This document shows positions 15,392 through 24,194 of a stretch of 28,617 bases of DNA, in pieces (the first letter of the stretch is position 1; each line of letters opens with the position of its first letter). The position numbers and the translations under genes were made by a program. This DNA is from JAVBMJ01 sp031552535 (GTDB lineage: Bacteria > Bacteroidota > Bacteroidia > Bacteroidales > Rikenellaceae), in NCBI GenBank assembly GCA_031552535.1, contig JAVBMJ010000028.1, positions 1 through 28,617 of the forward strand. The letters run 5' to 3'. Below the pieces are notes generated by a model, which saw only the letters and a list, made by a program, of their open reading frames with translations, made no database searches and was not told the DNA's origin.

Positions 15392-16570
15392 CTATGCCCG
15401 CTTCGCCTTTTCCCAAACGCCCGTCCCTCGCTTTTTGCGCAGGTACATGGCTCCTTTTATAACGTTGATGTTCATAAACAAAAAATAATAAGGCACATAC
15501 AGTACATTACCCTTCGCTTCGCGTTTGGACAGGAGATAACCACCCAAACCACCGGCATAAAACAGTACCTGCCCCGCCAGCAGCACCAAGTATAGCCACT
15601 GCGGAGGATAACCGGAGGCGACCAGCGCAACATTTAACGGCAGTAGCAGAAACAGCGCCACAGGCGTCACCGACCAACGCAACACACGGTGCGAAACGTA
15701 CTGGAACGAAAGCATGCCATAGCGGAAAATATTAAACAGGTAACCCAACCTCCAAATCGACTGCAGCCCGCCGGCCGCAATGCGCACCTTGCGTTTCTCC
15801 TCCTCCTTCATGTTGGCCGACCCGCCCTCCACGGCATAAGCCCTGTCGCCATAGGCTATGCGATAGCCGCGCGAAGCTATGCGCATCGACATGATAAAAT
15901 CGTCGAGCAGCGTGTCGCTCTCCATCTCCTCGAAGAGCTCCGTACGGACGGCAAACAACTCACCCGCAGCACCCACAGCACTGTAAAACCGCCAGTCGAG
16001 CGACTTTAACGCCGACTCGTATTTCCAATAAAGACCCTCGTTCGACGCCGCACCACCCGCATCACCCGCCGCAACACGCTTCTCACCCGCCACACAACCC
16101 ACCTTGGGATTGGTGAACAGCAACACTATCTCGCGGATAGCCTCGCGGTTCAACATCGTATTGGCATCGGTGAAAACTACCAGCGGAGTGCGGACAAACT
16201 TTATAGCACGGTTCAATGCCGCCGTCTTGCCACGCCTCGCAGGGTCGAACAGAACCCCGGCACGCGGATACTCCCCCAAAAGCTCATTCGTGCGGTCGTT
16301 CGACCCGTCGGTGACCCAAACCAACTTCAACTTATCCTCGGGATAGTCCAAAGCCAGGCAGTTGGCCATCTTCTCCGCAACCACACTCTCCTCGTTATAA
16401 GCCGCGATCATCAACGTTACCTCAGGCAACTCATCAGGCAGCACCAACGTCTTGGGCTTGCAAAACAACTCCTTGACCTTCACCATCAAATATAACAAGA
16501 TGCCGTATCCAAGGTAAGTGTAAAACACCAACCCAAAAAATACCCAGAAAATAATAGCAACTACACTCAT
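15392..16570 (-). CDS. Membrane GT2 glycosyltransferase
   Basis: A 392-residue family 2 glycosyltransferase of the cellulose/hyaluronan synthase-like kind. One membrane segment lies at about 5-29, the GT-A catalytic domain at about 50-275, and two to three membrane segments after residue 298. VTDGSND at 87-92 holds the nucleotide-binding Asp, FTDANT at 134-138 is the DxD-like metal site, LLDDFIMS at 221-228 supplies the acidic catalytic base, and GLQSIWRL at 268-275 resembles the QxxRW motif. The sugar and acceptor cannot be told. The ATG at 16570 is chosen because the frame upstream offers only TTG. The gene follows a second glycosyltransferase and a flippase, so a surface polysaccharide is the likely product, but a 279-bp structured spacer precedes it. 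Confidence 0.9.
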   Translation of the reverse strand: MSVVAIIFWVFFGLVFYTYLGYGILLYLMVKVKELFCKPKTLVLPDELPEVTLMIAAYNEESVVAEKMANCLALDYPEDKLKLVWVTDGSNDRTNELLGEYPRAGVLFDPARRGKTAALNRAIKFVRTPLVVFTDANTMLNREAIREIVLLFTNPKVGCVAGEKRVAAGDAGGAASNEGLYWKYESALKSLDWRFYSAVGAAGELFAVRTELFEEMESDTLLDDFIMSMRIASRGYRIAYGDRAYAVEGGSANMKEEEKRKVRIAAGGLQSIWRLGYLFNIFRYGMLSFQYVSHRVLRWSVTPVALFLLLPLNVALVASGYPPQWLYLVLLAGQVLFYAGGLGGYLLSKREAKGNVLYVPYYFLFMNINVIKGAMYLRKKRGTGVWEKAKRA

Positions 16571-16590
16571 AACTCTATGCAAATTAAACC

Positions 16591-16841
16591 TCCGGTTTAT
16601 CTATACCGTCTTCAACTGCGACTTTCTTTCGAGAAAGTCGCCCAAAGAACTTTAATCATTACTTTACTTCGACCTGTAGCAGTTAGTTTAGAGGCAGGAA
16701 AGCCTTCTTTATCTGTTTGTACTTAAGGCTTTCCTGCCTCTAAACTAACTGCTATAAATCAGAGCAAGGTATGGATTGAAGGTTTTTGCGCCGCTTTTTC
16801 CTCAAAAAAGCGGCAGTTCGAGGCTGTATAGATAAAACGGA
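16591..16841. repeat. 250-bp nested inverted-repeat element
   Basis: The outer ends 16591-16606 and 16826-16841 are inverted copies with one mismatch. They are followed inward by further inverted similarity that includes an internal hairpin in each arm (16618-16641, 10-bp stem with TTCG loop; 16791-16813, CCGCTTTTT with AAAAAGCGG). A perfect 30-bp inverted pair sits in the centre. The element fills nearly all of the gap between the two glycosyltransferase genes. Confidence 0.75.
16677..16754. repeat. Perfect 30-bp inverted repeat with 18-nt loop
   Basis: Arms 16677-16706 and 16725-16754 are exact reverse complements, including TTTAGAGGCAGGAAAGCC and its complement. In RNA from either strand this gives a very stable hairpin between the two glycosyltransferase genes, able to block or attenuate transcription into the GT2 gene. 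There is no adjoining T tract. Confidence 0.85.
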
Positions 16842-16849
16842 CTTTATAT

Positions 16850-17980
16850 TTATATCAGGTTTGTTTCGGTGAGGATTTTGTGCATTTGTACGTTCCATGA
16901 TAGTGTTTTCTCTATCGAGGCGCGTATTGTTGCGGGGTTGAATTGGTGTGAGAAGTAGAAGTCGACGATCTTTGCGATGTCTATGGGCGACTCGTCGGCG
17001 GGTGCTTTTATGATGTAGGGCATTGCCTCGAAGTCGGTGTCTATTTCGGAATATACGAACGGAATGCCACGTGCGGCATATTCGCGGTTTTTGAGCGACT
17101 TGAGGTGTGTGATCCCGCTGCGGTGGCGGGCCAGACTTGCCACTCCCATGTCGGCCCACTCGAAACATTCGTCGAGCCCAGCTCCGGACTTGGCTCCCAG
17201 GAAACGGACATACTCGCCCGTGCCGCCCTCTTCGACCAGTCGGTGCAACGGCTCGGTGTCGGCAAAGAAGCCGTCGCCAACGATGTCGAACAGCACTTTA
17301 ACTTCGTGGGGTTTCGAGTAATATTCGTTCAGTCCGCGTATCAGGCGGTCGAAGCCGTGCCAGTAATGTATCTGTGCTACGGCCAGCAGGCGAAGTTCGC
17401 CGGGATGGGGTGCGGCGGCAGATTTGAGCGGTATCTGCGCAAAGTCTATCCCATTGGAAATATTGATCGTCCTGGTGCCGAATATCTCCGCGTGGTCGGA
17501 AAAAGTGGCGATGCGGTACACTTCGCGGGCCATACGCCGCCTAAACAGGCGGTCGGTATAGAGCCTCATGCGAAATTTAAGCGGATAACCTGTATACTCG
17601 CTGTCATAGGGATAAGTAGGTATCTCCATCACGACTTTTATCCCCGCCTTTTTAAGTTTGCGCAGCATGGCACCCAGGAAAGGACTGGCGTTATGGTCGT
17701 AACGCATGTAGACCATATCGAATTTCTCGCGGACCACATAGTCGCCTATGGGCATGAAATCTATACGCTTACGTATTTTTCCTGCGATCCCGCTGCCGTA
17801 ATCTATGATCACGGTGCCGTCTTCGAGCACCATTTCCTGATTGCCTTCGGGTGTTATCCGATGATAACACAGTGTGGTTTGGGCGCCATTGGCACGGAAT
17901 GCCGCTATCTGGGCGCGGATTTTTTTAGTGATCCCGCTGAAATCCTCGAAGCCGTGGAATATAAGGAAAAATACTTTCAT
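16850..17980 (-). CDS. GT-B (GT4-like) glycosyltransferase
   Basis: A 376-residue predicted sugar transferase. The N-terminal Rossmann half starts MKVFFLIFHGFEDFSGITKK, a common opening of family 4-like enzymes that hold the acceptor. The C-terminal half has LLAVAQIHYWHGFDRLIRGL near residue 203, the loop that usually contacts the nucleotide sugar, then FDIVGDGFF, and a later NREYAARGIPFVYSEIDTDF region in place of the standard EX7E motif. The second Glu is displaced, so the donor site is not a textbook match. Its ATG overlaps the stop of the upstream flippase gene by 4 nt (ATGA), which shows tight co-translation. It probably assembles the glycan exported by that flippase. The specific sugar is unknown. 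Confidence 0.85.
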   Translation of the reverse strand: MKVFFLIFHGFEDFSGITKKIRAQIAAFRANGAQTTLCYHRITPEGNQEMVLEDGTVIIDYGSGIAGKIRKRIDFMPIGDYVVREKFDMVYMRYDHNASPFLGAMLRKLKKAGIKVVMEIPTYPYDSEYTGYPLKFRMRLYTDRLFRRRMAREVYRIATFSDHAEIFGTRTINISNGIDFAQIPLKSAAAPHPGELRLLAVAQIHYWHGFDRLIRGLNEYYSKPHEVKVLFDIVGDGFFADTEPLHRLVEEGGTGEYVRFLGAKSGAGLDECFEWADMGVASLARHRSGITHLKSLKNREYAARGIPFVYSEIDTDFEAMPYIIKAPADESPIDIAKIVDFYFSHQFNPATIRASIEKTLSWNVQMHKILTETNLI

Positions 17981-19452
17981 CGCCTTAGAGCCTTATTGAC
18001 CATTTTTTTAACCAGTGCAAATATATCCAATTCTTTTGTTATCTGCACATAAGAGGCCCCGACAATCAATGCTATCGACCCTTTCACGAATAGCGACGGC
18101 ACCGACGGCATCGCGGGCAAGAACCGCGAAACGCCCCACATCACCGCTATGAGTATAACGCTGAGTGCCAGAGAGGAATACAACTGTTTGAAAAAATCGC
18201 GCAAAGGCAGTTTGAAAGTAACTTTGTACATCAATATATAGCACTGGAAGAAATTGATGGCAAAACTTATGCAAACCCCCCAAGCCACAGCTTCGATAGT
18301 GCGGAACCAGAACAGCCCTACCAATATGCCGGCCACCGTCAGGATGGTCGACATCAGACCGCTGAGAAACATCACCTTCGGTGCGTTGGCTGCTTGAAAT
18401 ATAGCCCCCGACGATGACAGCACCATCTGCACCCCCACCGACAGTGCCAGTATCTCGAACACAGGTATCGACGCCTCCCACTGGTCGCCGCAGTAGATCA
18501 TAATAAGCTCGCGCGAGGTGAAATATAGCAACACCGAAAGCGGGAATCCGATCAGAGCCAGCAACCTGACTATCTTTAGGTACGACGACGACAGGCGCGC
18601 ATAGTCGTTCTGCAGGTCGGAAAACACCGGGTGCATCACCGGTGTCAGCACGCTTGTTATGTTCTGGAGCGGCATCAGCATCAGCCGGTACGACTGCTGG
18701 TAGTAACCAAGCTGGCTCGTGTTCATAACACGCCCGAGAAGCAATTTATCGAGGTTGCGCGAGAAATAGTTTATGAAACTGAACAGGAACTGATACGAAG
18801 AAAACGAAAATATCTTCTTCATCGATCCCAGGCCCAGCGTCAGGCGCATCCGCTGCGGATATTGGTATATATTTATAAAGAACAGCGCGATAGCCGACAG
18901 GATAGGGTTCACGAGCAACGCATACATGCCGGCGCCCATATAAGCCGTGGCCACGGCTATGACTCCTGTCAAAAGCTGCACCGCCACCGTGCGCCATGCG
19001 ATGAAGTCGAACCGTTTATCTTTCAACAACAGCGCATTAGGCACAATATTGACCGTAGCGAAAAGCAGGTTCAGCGACAGCCACTGGCATATCACCACCA
19101 GCGCTGGCGAGTCGTAGAGCGACGCTATCCACCACGACGAAAAGAAGAACAGCACCGAAAGCGCCAACCCCGACCAGACCGTAAAAGAGAAGATGTTCGA
19201 CAGGTCGTCACGGGTAAGGTCCTTGTTTTGCACTATCGCCGGGGCGATCCCCATGTCGCTGAAGATCGAAAAGAAAACGATCACGATAGTCGCGATACTG
19301 ACTATACCGATCTCGCCCGGAGTCAGCAAACGGTTCAGGATCCCCGTCACGACAAGCTGTATGACGATCTGGGAGTATTTAGCTATGGCGGTGTAGATCA
19401 CCCCTGATATGAGATGCTGCCTGGTAGATGTAGCCATGTATTTTGTTTTCAT
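17977..19452 (-). CDS. Polysaccharide flippase (MOP/Wzx-like)
   Basis: A 491-residue integral membrane protein with about 12-14 predicted membrane helices, spread evenly along its length, and few charged loops. The start (MATSTRQHLISGVIYTAIAK) and the segments NRLLTPGEIGIVSIATIVIV and GRVMNTSQLGYYQQSYRL are typical of Wzx/WzxC lipopolysaccharide or teichoic-type exporters, which flip lipid-linked sugars across the inner membrane. The frame can be extended upstream only through a TTG at 19536; I chose the ATG at 19452, and an ATG at 19437 is equally plausible. It follows murE by 118 bp and overlaps the glycosyltransferase gene by 4 nt. Because it takes the place normally held by mraY, a link to lipid-linked precursors is tempting, but the sequence suits O-antigen or capsule-type export better than MurJ. 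Confidence 0.88.
   Translation of the reverse strand: MKTKYMATSTRQHLISGVIYTAIAKYSQIVIQLVVTGILNRLLTPGEIGIVSIATIVIVFFSIFSDMGIAPAIVQNKDLTRDDLSNIFSFTVWSGLALSVLFFFSSWWIASLYDSPALVVICQWLSLNLLFATVNIVPNALLLKDKRFDFIAWRTVAVQLLTGVIAVATAYMGAGMYALLVNPILSAIALFFINIYQYPQRMRLTLGLGSMKKIFSFSSYQFLFSFINYFSRNLDKLLLGRVMNTSQLGYYQQSYRLMLMPLQNITSVLTPVMHPVFSDLQNDYARLSSSYLKIVRLLALIGFPLSVLLYFTSRELIMIYCGDQWEASIPVFEILALSVGVQMVLSSSGAIFQAANAPKVMFLSGLMSTILTVAGILVGLFWFRTIEAVAWGVCISFAINFFQCYILMYKVTFKLPLRDFFKQLYSSLALSVILIAVMWGVSRFLPAMPSVPSLFVKGSIALIVGASYVQITKELDIFALVKKMVNKALRR
18018..18025 (-). promoter_or_regulatory. Possible internal -7 box before the GT-B gene
   Basis: TATATTTG on the minus strand, 37 nt before the ATG at 17980, inside the 3' end of the flippase gene. 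No convincing -33 element. It may be chance. Confidence 0.25.
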
Positions 19453-19570
19453 AGAATCCGCCCGGACAAAGCCAGGCTGGTCGACGCCCCATAACAAATG
19501 CCGGCACCCGATAAGCCGTCCGCCCCGGCAAAACAACCGGCGGCCTATGCCTTTCGATGAAGGATATCTG

Positions 19571-21022
19571 TTATTCCACGGCGAAGATACGGCTTATTTC
19601 TTCTTTATCATCAAAATGGTGGCGCACTCCGTCGATTTCCTGGTATGTTTCGTGGCCTTTGCCTGCAATAAGGATCACATCGCCCTCTCCGGCGAGAGAA
19701 GCCGCAGTGCGTATGGCCTCGCGGCGGTCGGCGATCACCAGATACCGGTCGCCGCTCTTCAACCCGTCGCGCATCTCCTGCAGAATATCTTCGGGGCGTT
19801 CGCGCCGCGGATTGTCCGACGTAAGTATCGCCATACGGCTACCCTCGACAGCGATACGGGCCATCACAGGCCGTTTCGTGCGGTCGCGGTTGCCGCCGCA
19901 GCCCACCACTACATACAGGTTCTGGCCGGGAGAGATTACATCATTTATCGTGTCGATCACATTCTGCAACGCGTCGGGTGTATGCGCGTAGTCGACGATG
20001 GCTGTCACGCCGCGGGGCGAACGCAGGTACTCGAAACGCCCGCTAACAGCTTCAAGCGTACTGAGCGCAGTCAGCACCTCCTCCTTCTTCTGCCCCAGCG
20101 ACATCGCAGCCCCGTAAATCCCCAAAAGGTTGTAGGCGTTGAATCCTCCGATAAGCCTTACCCACACCTCGGTGGAGTCGATATTGAGCAGCATGCCCCC
20201 GAATCCCTTCTCGACGATGCGGCAACGGTAATCGGCCATCTCCCTCATCGAGAACGTCTTTACCGCGGCCTTCGTGTTCTGCACCATCACCCGTCCGTTG
20301 CGGTCGTCGACGTTGACCAGCGCGAACGCTTCGCGGGGCAGGGTGTCGAAGAACATCTTCTTGGCACGTATATATTCAGCCATCGTGCCGTGGTAGTCAA
20401 GATGGTCGAGGGTTATATTGGTGAAGATGCCGCCCGCGAACGTCAATCCCCCGATGCGGTGCTGCACCACGCTGTGCGACGAAACCTCCATGAAGCAGTA
20501 GTCGCATCCCTCGTCGACCATCCCGGCTATCATCTCCTGAAGGCGTATTGCGTCGGGCGTGGTGTGTGTAGCCTCTATCTCGCGGTCGCCTATGCGGTAG
20601 ACAACGGTGGATATAAGCCCGGCACGGTATCCCAGGCGGCGAAACAATTCGTAAAGCAACGTTACAGTGGTGGTTTTTCCGTTGGTTCCGGTAACCCCAA
20701 CCAGTTTCAGCCGCCGCGAAGGATGGCCGTAGAACGCCGCCGCAATGTGCCCCATTGCCGCCGCCGAATCGGCCACCACGATGTAGGTGACACCATCGTC
20801 CCGGCGGGAGGGAATCTCCTCGCACACCACGGCCACCGCTCCACGCCCTATGGCAGCATCGATGTAGGCGTGGCCGTCGGAAGAGGTGCCGCGTATGGCG
20901 AAGAACATCCCTCCCGGCTCCACCGCACGCGAGTCCATGCCCAGCGAATGTACCTCCACCTCATCGCTACCGTAGATTTTACAGGCCCCGATCCCCGTTA
21001 TAAGTTCTTTAACACTCTTCAT
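19571..21022 (-). CDS. murE: UDP-N-acetylmuramoyl-tripeptide synthetase
   Basis: Adds the third residue of the peptidoglycan stem peptide in the cytoplasm using ATP. The 483-residue Mur ligase shows the N-terminal UDP-binding domain (SLGMDSRAVEPGGMFFAIRG), the P-loop GVTGTNGKTT at 109-118, EVSSHSVVQHR near 179-189, a probable carbamylated lysine K221, VDYAHTPDAL at 343-352, and SDNPRRERPEDI at 402-413. The DNPR signature marks enzymes that use meso-diaminopimelate, so the cell wall is predicted to be meso-DAP type. The ATG at 21022 fits the family start. It lies 21 bp after ftsI in the dcw block and is the last dcw gene before the flippase. Confidence 0.97.
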   Translation of the reverse strand: MKSVKELITGIGACKIYGSDEVEVHSLGMDSRAVEPGGMFFAIRGTSSDGHAYIDAAIGRGAVAVVCEEIPSRRDDGVTYIVVADSAAAMGHIAAAFYGHPSRRLKLVGVTGTNGKTTTVTLLYELFRRLGYRAGLISTVVYRIGDREIEATHTTPDAIRLQEMIAGMVDEGCDYCFMEVSSHSVVQHRIGGLTFAGGIFTNITLDHLDYHGTMAEYIRAKKMFFDTLPREAFALVNVDDRNGRVMVQNTKAAVKTFSMREMADYRCRIVEKGFGGMLLNIDSTEVWVRLIGGFNAYNLLGIYGAAMSLGQKKEEVLTALSTLEAVSGRFEYLRSPRGVTAIVDYAHTPDALQNVIDTINDVISPGQNLYVVVGCGGNRDRTKRPVMARIAVEGSRMAILTSDNPRRERPEDILQEMRDGLKSGDRYLVIADRREAIRTAASLAGEGDVILIAGKGHETYQEIDGVRHHFDDKEEISRIFAVE

Positions 21023-21043
21023 ATACTGAAAAATTATACCACA

Positions 21044-23218
21044 CTATAGCCCGAGCGAGAGCGTCACCACCGTCCCCCTCACAGCAGGCGCCCCCGCCTC
21101 CAGAGACTGCGCAACCACTTTCCCCCTGCCTGCGAAAACCACTTTAAGCCCGCTACGCTCCATCAGATAAATCGCATCCTTAAGCCCCATGCCCATAACA
21201 TTGGGGACCGTCCCGTCCTCAACGATGGTTTGTAATACTTCTATTTGTGAGGAATCGGCCCCCAACTGCCCCCAACCCCTGTCCGAGCGCATGATATGGG
21301 CCGGCAACGACAACTCGGCCGCCACTGCACGGACTTCCGCCAGATTACCGCCTTTGACCGGTGGCATCGTACGGTTGGTTTTATTACCTTCTATCGCCTT
21401 CTGCCACTCGACCCCCGACCCGTACGCCCGGTTGGCTATGGCCCGGAATGCGGGTCCCGCAATTTCCGCTCCGTAGTACTTATTGGGCGACGAAGGCGAG
21501 TTGTAGACTTTTACACCCACAAAACAGCTGTACTTGGGATTATCAGCTGGAAAATATCCCACCAGCGACCCGAAGTAGTAGCGCCCCTGGTTGCGGTCGA
21601 CATACCCCTTGAGCTTGCGCAAAACCCCGTTGCGGTCGCGGTACACTCCCATCGAGTCGCGGTACATCTGTGCCGTACCCGTTTTGGCCGCGATCTTCAC
21701 ATGGCTGTCCTTGAATATCGACCGGGCAGTGCCGTTGACGACCACACCGCGCATGCTCTCCTGGATCTGGCGTAACGTTTTCTCGGAACATATTTGCGGA
21801 TTGACCACCTCCGGGGAGTAAGGCGTAACGCATACCCCCATCTGTTGCAACTCTTTAACTATCATCGGACGCATCATCTTGCCTCCGTTGGCAATGGCGT
21901 TGGTGAGCATCAGAGTGTGCATGGGGGTAACGCCCAAAGCATAACCATAAGGCAGTTTGGTAAGCGACAGTTTGCTCCACGACGACGAGCCGGGGCGCGT
22001 CACCCGCGGCCTGGCCTCGTCGGGGATCTGCATACCCAGTGGCTTATCGAAGCCCATGGCGCATATCCGGTCGACAAACCGCGAGGGATCGTCGTGGAAA
22101 CGGTCGTAAACCGCCATCACGAAACCACGGTTCGACGACTGCTCCAGCAGTCCCTTCAGGTCGCAGATGCCGCAGTCGTGAGAATCCTTGACATCACCCA
22201 GTCCATAGATTTCGGGACGTTTCTGGTTGGTGTTATACCGCGCCTCCAACGGCATGCCGTCTTCCAGCAAAGCCATCAGCGTGGCGATTTTGAACGTCGA
22301 ACCCGGTTCCGGTATCTCGGATATGGCGTAGTTGTTGTCTTCGCGGAATTTACCCGGGCCAGTCCTGTGCACGTTGGCTATGGCCCGTATCTCACCAGTG
22401 GCAACCTCCATCACGATGGCCGTACCCCACTCGGCATTACGGTTTTCGAGTGTCTCCTTAAGTGCATTCTCCGCTACGTCCTGCAAATCGACATCTATTG
22501 TCGTAAGTATATCAACACCGTTGATCGGTTCGAGGTTCTCCTGGTCGGGGATATACATCGAGAAGTCAGAAGTAACCCTAAGTTTCATGGCCCGGCCTCC
22601 CTGCCCGCGCAATTTCTCATCGAACTGCAACTCTATGCCGCACCCCTGGCCCTCGATATTCACGTTACCTATGGTCCGCCGCGCCAGCGACCCGTGCGGA
22701 TAGACCCTTTGGTTGACCGGTTCGGGTATCATACCCCCCTTGAAACGCCCCAGGTTGAAAATAGGAAACTTACGTATCTCCTTTAGTTCCAGGTAATCCA
22801 CACGACGGGGGGTCACCACCTTGTATGTTTTTCGCACGGTATAACTTTCACGCAACATCTTTTCGTAAGCGTCTTTACTTTTGTCTTTAAAAAAAGAGCT
22901 CATGCTTTGGGCCAGTCCTCCAACATTGCTGCGGAACACCGAATCCTTGATCACCGTAAAATCTACGAAAACGTGGTACATCGGTACCGAAACGGCCAAT
23001 ATACGCCCGTCGCGCGCAAGGATGTCGCCCCTGTCGGCCGGGATCGTATCCTGGCGGTACCCTATGGTCCTGGCATCATCGATCAGTTTGCGGCTCGAAG
23101 GTCCCCACTGCAGCCACATGATCTGCCCCATTATAGCTATCCCCAACAAGGAAAAGATGACATAAAGCCATCTAACCCTCGAAAGGATATCTTTTTTTAT
23201 GGTCTGTTTTTCTGACAT
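21044..23218 (-). CDS. ftsI: Septal penicillin-binding protein 3 (FtsI/PBP2-type) with PASTA domain
   Basis: A class B transpeptidase that cross-links peptidoglycan at the division septum with FtsW. The 724-residue protein has one N-terminal membrane segment at about 17-36, a dimerisation/pedestal domain (PADRGDILARDGRILA near 60-75), and the transpeptidase domain with S307 in GSTFK (SxxK), SSN at 361-363, and KTG at 512-514. All three active-site motifs are intact. Residues about 669-724 form one PASTA domain (VPNVMGMGLKDAIYLMERSG), common in Bacteroidetes FtsI and thought to sense cell-wall fragments or aid localisation. It follows ftsL and precedes murE by 21 bp. The ATG at 23218 gives a short cytoplasmic tail as expected. 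Confidence 0.95.
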   Translation of the reverse strand: MSEKQTIKKDILSRVRWLYVIFSLLGIAIMGQIMWLQWGPSSRKLIDDARTIGYRQDTIPADRGDILARDGRILAVSVPMYHVFVDFTVIKDSVFRSNVGGLAQSMSSFFKDKSKDAYEKMLRESYTVRKTYKVVTPRRVDYLELKEIRKFPIFNLGRFKGGMIPEPVNQRVYPHGSLARRTIGNVNIEGQGCGIELQFDEKLRGQGGRAMKLRVTSDFSMYIPDQENLEPINGVDILTTIDVDLQDVAENALKETLENRNAEWGTAIVMEVATGEIRAIANVHRTGPGKFREDNNYAISEIPEPGSTFKIATLMALLEDGMPLEARYNTNQKRPEIYGLGDVKDSHDCGICDLKGLLEQSSNRGFVMAVYDRFHDDPSRFVDRICAMGFDKPLGMQIPDEARPRVTRPGSSSWSKLSLTKLPYGYALGVTPMHTLMLTNAIANGGKMMRPMIVKELQQMGVCVTPYSPEVVNPQICSEKTLRQIQESMRGVVVNGTARSIFKDSHVKIAAKTGTAQMYRDSMGVYRDRNGVLRKLKGYVDRNQGRYYFGSLVGYFPADNPKYSCFVGVKVYNSPSSPNKYYGAEIAGPAFRAIANRAYGSGVEWQKAIEGNKTNRTMPPVKGGNLAEVRAVAAELSLPAHIMRSDRGWGQLGADSSQIEVLQTIVEDGTVPNVMGMGLKDAIYLMERSGLKVVFAGRGKVVAQSLEAGAPAVRGTVVTLSLGL

Positions 23219-23321
23219 CGTTTAACGGTCAGGCCCGGAAGGTAAAATCCTCCGGACTCAAATCTCAGGAGTTATTAAAATAGCTTTTGTTCCGTATCAA
23301 ATCAAGACCCCTGTCCGACGG

Positions 23322-24188
23322 CTATTTATCTATTACCATCGGCGGCTCGAAAGGCTCCTTCAGGCCCAGCCCCCGCTGTTCCACTTCCTGCACGATAGTG
23401 GTACGGCGCGTGGCATTCACACGTTTCGACGACAGGGTCAGCGACTTGGTCCGCAACTCGTGTACCTCTTTCAGTAAATTGTTATGGTAGCGGTTGAGCG
23501 ACTGCATCTTATATCCATTGGCGATATATACCACCGCAAGAAAAGCCAGATAGAGCATAAAAGGATACATTTTTTTAACCCGTGACTTTTCGAGAACCTC
23601 GCCGGAAACCATCGACTGCACATATGAAAGCATCCTCGAAGGTTTGCCCGGAGACTTCGACGCAACTCCATCTGTCGCATCTTCTCCTCCGGCATCCCCT
23701 GCCTTTACATTCTCCCGCGTCCCTACACTGTTTCGCCCCGGCCGGCCCGAATCTCCCTTGGCAGGCTGCTCCGCTCCATGCCCGCCACCACTAATCTCCT
23801 GCCGCTCCACCGTCGCCTCTTCCGGTTCTCCACCGGAGGGCGTCTCGTTGCTATCCGCTTCCTCCCCGACCGCATTTCCGGCGCGGTCCGGAACCCCATA
23901 CTTCTCATCCCACTCCCTGCGCCGGCCCATCTCTTCCTCTATGGCCGCTTCGCGCCGCCAGTGCGCCACACCGGCTGCATCGCCGGTCGACGCCTCATCC
24001 TGCGGACGCCAGCGATGGCGTTCGGTCAGCGAATCGTCGTCCGGGATATCGTCCCACGGAGCCGCAACATCGTCCGCCTGCCACGAAAACGTGTGGCGCG
24101 GCCCCTCGATAGGGGGATCGTTGTGGAGGTCATCCTCCGACACTTCCCTTACCACCAACTCGTCTAGCGATATATCGTTGCGTTTCAT
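23322..24188 (-). CDS. ftsL: FtsL-like division protein with long hydrophilic N-terminal extension
   Basis: A 288-residue bitopic membrane protein in the place of ftsL between rsmH and ftsI. The C-terminal 90 residues look like Bacteroidetes FtsL: a basic stop (KSRVKK), one membrane helix at about 207-224, a short coiled coil (226-255, SLNRYHNNLLKEVHELRTKS) and a conserved tail (RTTIVQEVEQRGLGL). FtsL bridges FtsB/FtsQ and FtsI. Residues 1-200 are an unusual cytoplasmic extension, acidic at the start (EDDLHNDPPIE, DDIPDDDS) and rich in Gly, Glu, Asp, Ser and Pro, probably disordered; typical FtsL has only 20-50 residues there. The start is supported by its place 6 bp after the rsmH stop. No shorter ATG start is obvious before the TM region except M186. 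Confidence 0.82.
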   Translation of the reverse strand: MKRNDISLDELVVREVSEDDLHNDPPIEGPRHTFSWQADDVAAPWDDIPDDDSLTERHRWRPQDEASTGDAAGVAHWRREAAIEEEMGRRREWDEKYGVPDRAGNAVGEEADSNETPSGGEPEEATVERQEISGGGHGAEQPAKGDSGRPGRNSVGTRENVKAGDAGGEDATDGVASKSPGKPSRMLSYVQSMVSGEVLEKSRVKKMYPFMLYLAFLAVVYIANGYKMQSLNRYHNNLLKEVHELRTKSLTLSSKRVNATRRTTIVQEVEQRGLGLKEPFEPPMVIDK

Positions 24189-24194
24189 AGGTAA

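Noticed and set aside
16571..16582. Longer starts using TTG for the GT2 gene (also 19536 for the flippase and 28050 for murA)
   Set aside because: In each case an in-frame ATG a little downstream gives the expected N-terminus, so the TTG extensions are unlikely.
19409..21049. 546-codon plus-strand open frame opposite murE
   Set aside because: It lies antisense to a fully motif-supported murE, has a His/Arg/Val-rich composition and matches no family; such shadows are common in GC-rich genes.
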